Assembly (NCBI GenBank): GCA_022616415.1
Contig: JAKEEU010000323.1
Span: 24,580-88,579, forward strand
Origin: Candidatus Zhuqueibacterota bacterium
GTDB taxonomy: Bacteria > Zhuqueibacterota > Zhuqueibacteria > Zhuqueibacterales > Zhuqueibacteraceae
Direction of reading: 5' to 3'
DNA length: 64,000 nucleotides
The stretch's first letter is position 1; the number at the start of each line of letters is the position of its first letter. Shown here piece after piece: positions 59,751-64,000 of this stretch. The notes under the pieces were generated by a model. That model was not told the DNA's origin. It searched no databases and saw only the letters and a list, made by a program, of their open reading frames with translations. The position numbers were made by a program, and so were the translations under genes.

Positions 59751-60782
59751 TCAATATCTTTTTACTTTGGCCAAAACTTTTTGATAGTGATTCAAATCTT
59801 CGAGCACCTTGCCGTTGCCACGCACGACACAAGTGAGCGGATCTTCGGCAACGATGATGGGCAGGCTCGTTTCACGGCGCAACCGCTCGTCCAGGCCCTT
59901 CAACAAGGCGCCGCCGCCGGAAAGCACGATGCCGCGATCGAGAATGTCCGCCGAAAGCTCCGGCGGCGTGCGCTCGAGGCAAAGCTTGGTCGCTTCGACG
60001 ATGGAATTGACCGGCTCGGCCAGCGCCTCCTGAACTTCAATGGCGTTGATTTCGACGGTTTTTGGAATGCCGGCCACGATATCGCGACCGCGCACGCTCA
60101 TCGTCGTCTTGTCGTTGTACGGCGCCGCCGAACCGATGGTACACTTGATGTGCTCGGCGGTATTTTCGCCGACCAACAAATTGTAATTGCGCTTGAAATG
60201 CTGGACGATCGCTTCATTCATTTCATCGCCGGCAATGCGAATCGAAATGTGATTGACGATACCGGAAAGCGAAATCACCGCGATTTCCGTGGTGCCGCCG
60301 CCGATGTCGATGACCATGCTGCCCACCGGATGCTCGATCGGCAAGCCGACTCCGATCGCCGCGGCCATCGGCTCGTCAATAAGATAAACTTCGCGAGCGC
60401 CGGCGTGTTCCGCGGAATCCCGCACCGCCCGTTTTTCCACCTCCGTAATGCCGCTGGGAATGCTGATGGCCATGCGCGGCCGCAGCAGGCGGGTGGTTTG
60501 CACCCGCCGAATAAAATGCCGAATCATCGCCTCCGCCAGCTCGAAATCGGAAATCACGCCGTCCTTCATCGGGCGCACGGTGATGATCTCGTTGGGCGTG
60601 CGTCCCTGCATTTCTTTGGCTTCGCTGCCATAAGCCACGATCTCCTGATCCGCCTTGCGCACCGCAACGATGCTCGGCTCGTTGACCATAATGCCCTTGC
60701 CCCGCACATACACGAGCGTGTTGGCGGTGCCCAGATCCATTGCAATGTCGTTGCTCAAAAATTTCTGCAAATTAAAAGCCAT
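59751..60782 (-). CDS. mreB: Rod shape-determining protein MreB
   Basis: A 343-residue actin homologue: DIAMDLGTANTLVYVRGKGI is phosphate-1, the GSMVIDIGGGTTEIAVISLS segment is phosphate-2 and GIVLSGGGALLKGLDERL is the adenosine motif. It forms filaments under the inner membrane that guide side-wall synthesis. It opens the mreBCD-mrdA-rodA set and follows purH by 15 nt. It supports a rod-shaped cell. Confidence 0.97.
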   Translation of the reverse strand: MAFNLQKFLSNDIAMDLGTANTLVYVRGKGIMVNEPSIVAVRKADQEIVAYGSEAKEMQGRTPNEIITVRPMKDGVISDFELAEAMIRHFIRRVQTTRLLRPRMAISIPSGITEVEKRAVRDSAEHAGAREVYLIDEPMAAAIGVGLPIEHPVGSMVIDIGGGTTEIAVISLSGIVNHISIRIAGDEMNEAIVQHFKRNYNLLVGENTAEHIKCTIGSAAPYNDKTTMSVRGRDIVAGIPKTVEINAIEVQEALAEPVNSIVEATKLCLERTPPELSADILDRGIVLSGGGALLKGLDERLRRETSLPIIVAEDPLTCVVRGNGKVLEDLNHYQKVLAKVKRY

Positions 60783-60797
60783 GCGAGGTTAACCTTC

Positions 60798-62351
60798 CTA
60801 ATGTCGAAAATGCCGGATGCCGGTAAAAACCATTGCCAAATTGTAAAGATCGGCGGCGGCGATAACGTCGGCGTCGCGCAATGAGCCGCCCGGTTGAATC
60901 ACCGCGGTTGTCCCTGCCTTTGCCGCCGCTTCGACGCCGTCGGGGAACGGGAAAAATGCGTCGCTAGCCATTGCCGTGCCTTGCACCGAAAGTCCGGCGC
61001 GTTTTGCCTTCTCAATCGCCAACAACGACGCATCCACCCGGCTCATTTGGCCGGCGCCGATGCCGATCGTGCGGTCCGCGGTACAATAGACGATGGCGTT
61101 GGATTTCACGTGCCGCACCACTTTCCAGCCGAAACGCAGTGCGCTCCATTCTTCCGCTGTCGGTTGCCGTTTTGTAACAACTTTGAAAATTTGTTCGTCA
61201 TCTTTGCGATCATCTTGCTCTTGCACGAGCACGCCGCCCGCGACTCTTTTAAACTCGAAACTCGGCATCGTCTCTTGAAAAAAATCAGCGAGCGCCAACA
61301 GCCGCAAATTTTTCTTGCCGCTAAAAATCCGTTGCGCTTCGGCGCTGAATGAAGGCGCCAAAATCACTTCCGCAAAAAGCTCGGCAGCCGCCATGGCGGT
61401 TTCGCCGTCCACCTCACGATTGAAAGCAATAATGCCGCCAAATGCCGAAACCGGATCCGCGGCTTTTGCTTTTTGATAAGCTTCGACGAGTGTCGAGCCG
61501 GTGGCGACGCCACACGGATTAGCATGTTTTACAATCACCGCACATGGTTCGCTGAAAGTGCGCACGAGAGCAAGGGCGGCATCCGCGTCGGCGATATTAT
61601 TATAAGAAAGCTCTTTTCCTTGCAATTGACGTGCGCCCGTGAGGCCTTGAGTCCGGCTCAAGCCGTCGCGATAAAATGCCGCGCGCTGATGCGGATTTTC
61701 GCCGTAGCGCAAATCTTGAATCTTTTCCAGACCGATGCAGAGTGAAGACGGCAACGTTTCCACCTCACCTTGCAAGAAGCTATGGATGGCGGCGTCGTAT
61801 TGCGTCGTGTGCGCAAAGGCCGCAAGCGCCAAATTTCGGCGCGTAACCTCGGACAGCTCGCCGCCATTCTTTTCCAGCTCGGCCATCACTTCGCCGTATT
61901 GCGCGGGATTGGTCACCACCGCCACGTGCGCAAAATTCTTGGCCGCGGCGCGAATCAACGCCACGCCGCCGACGTCGATATTCTCAATCGCCTCTTCAAG
62001 CGCCACGCCGGGTTTTGCCACGACTTCGCGGAACGGGTAGAGATTGACGACGACGAGATCGATCATCCGAACGGCGTGCTGCTCGCTTTGCTCGCGATGC
62101 AGCGGCAGCTCGCGCCGCGCCAGCAGCCCGCCGAAAATTTTCGGGTGCAATGTTTTCACCCGGCCGTCGAGAATCTCCGGAAAGCCGGTGATTTGCTCGA
62201 TCGGCGTCACCGCGATGCCCTGCTCTTTCAGAAACCGCGCTGTGCCGCCGGTCGAAATGATTTCAATCTGTCGCGCCGCCAAAAATTTTGCCAGCTCTTG
62301 CAAGCCGGACTTGTCGTGAACACTGATGAGGGCGCGTTGGATATTGGGCAC
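60798..62351 (-). CDS. purH: Bifunctional AICAR transformylase / IMP cyclohydrolase
   Basis: A 517-residue protein of normal PurH length. The N-terminal IMP cyclohydrolase part has ALISVHDKSGLQELAKFLAA, ISTGGTARFLKEQGI and GRVKTLHPKIFGG. The C-terminal AICAR transformylase part has IVKHANPCGVATGS (Lys-His catalytic pair) and RFGWKVVRHVKSNAIVY. It catalyses the last two steps of purine synthesis. The start codon is GTG. It is the only housekeeping biosynthetic gene of the window and lies directly before mreB. Confidence 0.97.
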   Translation of the reverse strand: MPNIQRALISVHDKSGLQELAKFLAARQIEIISTGGTARFLKEQGIAVTPIEQITGFPEILDGRVKTLHPKIFGGLLARRELPLHREQSEQHAVRMIDLVVVNLYPFREVVAKPGVALEEAIENIDVGGVALIRAAAKNFAHVAVVTNPAQYGEVMAELEKNGGELSEVTRRNLALAAFAHTTQYDAAIHSFLQGEVETLPSSLCIGLEKIQDLRYGENPHQRAAFYRDGLSRTQGLTGARQLQGKELSYNNIADADAALALVRTFSEPCAVIVKHANPCGVATGSTLVEAYQKAKAADPVSAFGGIIAFNREVDGETAMAAAELFAEVILAPSFSAEAQRIFSGKKNLRLLALADFFQETMPSFEFKRVAGGVLVQEQDDRKDDEQIFKVVTKRQPTAEEWSALRFGWKVVRHVKSNAIVYCTADRTIGIGAGQMSRVDASLLAIEKAKRAGLSVQGTAMASDAFFPFPDGVEAAAKAGTTAVIQPGGSLRDADVIAAADLYNLAMVFTGIRHFRH

Positions 62352-62381
62352 GTGATACTCTCTTTCATTTAAAGTAACAAA

Positions 62382-62900
62382 TTAAAAATACGCATTTACA
62401 ATGACAGCGGCAGCCGTATTGATATTGACGCCGCCTGGATTTCCGAATCGCGTGGATTTCTCATCCGACTTGACCAGATTGGCTTGCGCTTCAACGCCTA
62501 TACTGAAATGAGGATCAAGAAAAAATTCACCCCCATAAAGCAATCCAAAGAAAAAATCAGTTATACTATCACTCCGGCTTGGCATTGAAATAAGCGCACC
62601 GAATCGAGCGCCCAGATAAGGTGTCACTTTCCTCATTCCAAAATAACCCCTAAATACCAAACCGGCGCCCAAATCAGTGCCAATATCTTCGGCATAAACC
62701 GCACTGATGGCTGGAGCCAAAACCGCTCTTTGCTCTATCCAAAATGGAAGGATGATATCAAACTGACTTTCTTGAAACGATGCGGAAAGACCAAAAGTGC
62801 GATCTTCCGGTTGTGTTTGAGCGTATACCGGCTGAAAAATAAATATAGCCAAAATAGATGCAAAAGTCGCGATGGCAAATTTCTTGGTGAAGTGCTTCAT
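62382..62900 (-). CDS. Secreted beta-barrel-like protein of unknown function
   Basis: A 172-residue protein with a signal peptide (1-27, ending PVYAQ). Alternating polar and hydrophobic strands (GLSASFQESQFDIILPFW, GAGLVFRGYFGMRKVTPYLG) and a final aromatic residue (NAYF) suggest a small outer-membrane barrel like those in porin/OmpW-type families. GGAG lies before the ATG. I cannot assign a ligand or role. Confidence 0.7.
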   Translation of the reverse strand: MKHFTKKFAIATFASILAIFIFQPVYAQTQPEDRTFGLSASFQESQFDIILPFWIEQRAVLAPAISAVYAEDIGTDLGAGLVFRGYFGMRKVTPYLGARFGALISMPSRSDSITDFFFGLLYGGEFFLDPHFSIGVEAQANLVKSDEKSTRFGNPGGVNINTAAAVIVNAYF

Positions 62901-62935
62901 CGTTTTCTCCTCGAGTTGAAAAGTCCTTTAGGCGG

Positions 62936-63547
62936 TTAACAGCCTTTAAAATTGATATTACTCAGTAAGGTTCGCAGTAAAGGTGGAGCCTTGCATGGCT
63001 CGCGAAGCAATAAAAGATCCGTCCAAAGCAACGTATTTGTGTTTCCCCCTTTAATATAAATTCGATAAAATCCGTCCGGCACGACGTTTCCGGAATCGTC
63101 GCGACCATCCCAAGAGATCGAATAAATACCACGAGCCCTCAAATTGTTTTTAATAAGGGTTCTTACTGAAAGGCTATTCGTTTTGTAAATTGTCCCATTT
63201 GCAGCAAAAATTTCGCGAGTGGGTTGCATGGCCGGATGATATGCCATAACCACCCACATATCAATACGCATACTTTCGTTTAGCTGAAACTGCACGAATG
63301 CAGAACCATTATTGGGATTTGGATAAGGGGTAGATATTGCCAAACGTCCATTTGGGTCTCTCGGCTCAGACGGCTTTCCCCAGCTTGCCAATGGTTCGGG
63401 GCTATCCTCACCCGTTATAATTAAACCTGTGACAACGGGGCCGTCCAACTCTGGTGAAAAAAACGGCGTGGGATCGTTCGTTCCCCGGCAAGCAAAAAAC
63501 AAAATCCCACACAAAAGCAAGGCTCCTTTACAGACTCTTTTTTTCAT
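62936..63547 (-). CDS. Lipoprotein with FlgD-like Ig domain
   Basis: A 203-residue lipoprotein. The signal LLLCGILFFACRG gives a lipid-modified Cys20. From about residue 73 a FlgD-type Ig-like domain follows: STPYPNPNNGSAFVQFQL, then SISWDGRDDSGNVVPDGFYR and IYIKGG. Such domains are common in surface proteins of FCB-group bacteria. AGGAGG precedes the ATG, a strong ribosome site. Function is unknown. Confidence 0.8.
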   Translation of the reverse strand: MKKRVCKGALLLCGILFFACRGTNDPTPFFSPELDGPVVTGLIITGEDSPEPLASWGKPSEPRDPNGRLAISTPYPNPNNGSAFVQFQLNESMRIDMWVVMAYHPAMQPTREIFAANGTIYKTNSLSVRTLIKNNLRARGIYSISWDGRDDSGNVVPDGFYRIYIKGGNTNTLLWTDLLLLREPCKAPPLLRTLLSNINFKGC

Positions 63548-63565
63548 GGGTTCCTCCTGAAACGT

Positions 63566-63673
63566 TCAAATAACGAAAGTTCGTCTTTTACGGCGAAGCG
63601 TTTTCTGTAAAGCTTCGAGTGTGCCCTCGATTCGCTCCTTGTCCGCTGCCATCTCCTGCTGGATCTCACCCAT
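63566..63673 (-). CDS. Short ORF after the MNT remnant
   Basis: A 35-codon frame, from ATG at 63673 to TGA at 63566-63568, overlaps the end of the nucleotidyltransferase remnant (TATGGGTGA), as coupled MNT/HEPN genes do. It is Glu/Arg/Lys-rich (AADKERIEGTLEALQKTLRR). It may be the eroded start of a HEPN-type partner, or noncoding. Confidence 0.35.
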   Translation of the reverse strand: MGEIQQEMAADKERIEGTLEALQKTLRRKRRTFVI

Positions 63674-63812
63674 ATATCTTGACTCCCCTTTTTTTGACAA
63701 GCGCATTAAAGAGTGATTTGTGCGAAAGATCCACTAGATCCACCTCTTTCGAGAGCTGTCGCGAAAGCTCACCGTAAAATTTGAAAAACAATGTCGGCTC
63801 TATGTCATTGGT
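63666..63812 (-). pseudogene. C-terminal fragment of a nucleotidyltransferase (MNT-like)
   Basis: An open frame of 48 codons without a start codon. It ends EVDLVDLSHKSLFNALVKK then RGVKIYG, which is the usual end of MNT-domain nucleotidyltransferases of MNT/HEPN modules. The catalytic N-terminal half is missing, and the frame is closed upstream by TGA at 63813-63815. The truncation point lies next to the CAACGGAT repeat at 63821-63902, so the repeat may mark the break. Confidence 0.65.
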
Positions 63813-63820
63813 TCACGAAA

Positions 63821-63902
63821 GTTAGAAAAAAATTCTAACTTTTTTGTGCCCAACGGATAGATGAACCCAACTGTAAAAGCCTTATCCGTTGGGTTCATCT
63901 AT
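63821..63902. repeat. CAACGGAT-family inverted repeat, right copy
   Basis: The left arm (63849-63871) is identical to the left arm of the copy at 395-417. The right arm (63888-63902) matches for 15 nt, then breaks, so the last 8 nt of the arm are lost. The AT-rich lead GTTAGAAAAAAATTCTAAC is shared with the left copy. It lies between the MNT fragment and the partial ORF at the window edge. Confidence 0.8.
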
Positions 63903-64000
63903 GAGGCTTCCGTAAATAGTCAGTGTTTTTGAAAAATTTTTCAATTTCATACAATATATTGTTATCACAGTCTGCCTCGACCTCAATATATTGTATGGCG
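63895..64000 (-). CDS. Possible C-terminal end of a gene entering from the right edge
   Basis: A 34-codon open frame runs from the edge to TGA at 63895-63897, which lies inside the CAACGGAT repeat. The translation (IQYIEVEADCDNNILYEIEK then FFKNTDYLRKPHR) looks protein-like but is short. If real, the repeat supplies the stop codon. Confidence 0.3.
   Translation of the reverse strand, partial: AIQYIEVEADCDNNILYEIEKFFKNTDYLRKPHR

Noticed and set aside
59781..60884. 367-codon open frame on the plus strand
   Set aside because: Antisense shadow of mreB; the translation has no known features.
1..64000. tRNA or rRNA genes, complete insertion sequences, phage genes
   Set aside because: No cloverleaf-like or rRNA sequence, transposase or integrase was recognised on reading both strands.

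Overview
All supported genes in this 64 kb window lie on the minus strand, so transcription runs from the right end (64000) to the left end (1). The organism looks like an uncultured Gram-negative bacterium. The evidence is outer-membrane export genes (Wza-like), lipoproteins with lipoboxes, an OmpA-like barrel, and a lipoprotein ending in a FlgD-like fold typical of FCB-group surface proteins. The gene style would fit a KSB1/Calditrichota-like lineage, but that placement is inference; no rRNA or other strong marker is present. Base composition is near 50% GC.

Right part (about 63.9 to 49.5 kb): remnants of a nucleotidyltransferase (MNT-like) gene beside a repeat, a FlgD-like lipoprotein, a small barrel protein, purH, and a complete elongasome block mreB-mreC-mreD-mrdA(PBP2)-rodA. 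These are followed by an OmpA-like protein with calcium-binding repeats, a BrnT toxin with its antitoxin, a TPR/coiled-coil lipoprotein, galT and glgA.

Middle part (49.1 to 41.1 kb): the core of an exopolysaccharide/capsule operon: a STAS-domain regulator with a helix-turn-helix-like tail, a Wza-like exporter, a Wzc-like tyrosine autokinase, a UDP-sugar 4-epimerase, an undecaprenyl-phosphate sugar transferase and UDP-glucose dehydrogenase. A strong hairpin-plus-T-run terminator follows.

Left part (40.6 kb to 1): a long accessory cluster, apparently restarted from a sigma-54-like promoter at about 40.74 kb. It holds about nine glycosyltransferases, two asparagine-synthase homologues (one without the catalytic Cys), two radical SAM proteins, a deacetylase, a methyltransferase, a hexapeptide acyltransferase, two membrane-bound YdjM/DUF457-type hydrolases, two UPF0104 (LPG-synthase-like) membrane proteins, a DUF4956-CotH-VTC module, GT-C and DUF2079/DUF6056 polytopic proteins, an O-antigen polymerase/ligase, sugar epimerases, a DegT aminotransferase and a small EamA/SMR-type transporter cut by the window edge. 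No Wzx flippase was recognised.

The most notable points are: the DUF4956-CotH-VTC module inside a polysaccharide locus; a roughly 110-nt conserved intergenic element found upstream of two gene sets, one beside a sigma-54-like site; short tandem 6-8 bp repeats that form inverted arrays in at least five intergenic gaps; a palindromic repeat family abutting stop codons; and several enzymes that have lost catalytic residues (AsnB Cys2, an SDR Tyr, SPASM cysteines, a GlgA Lys).
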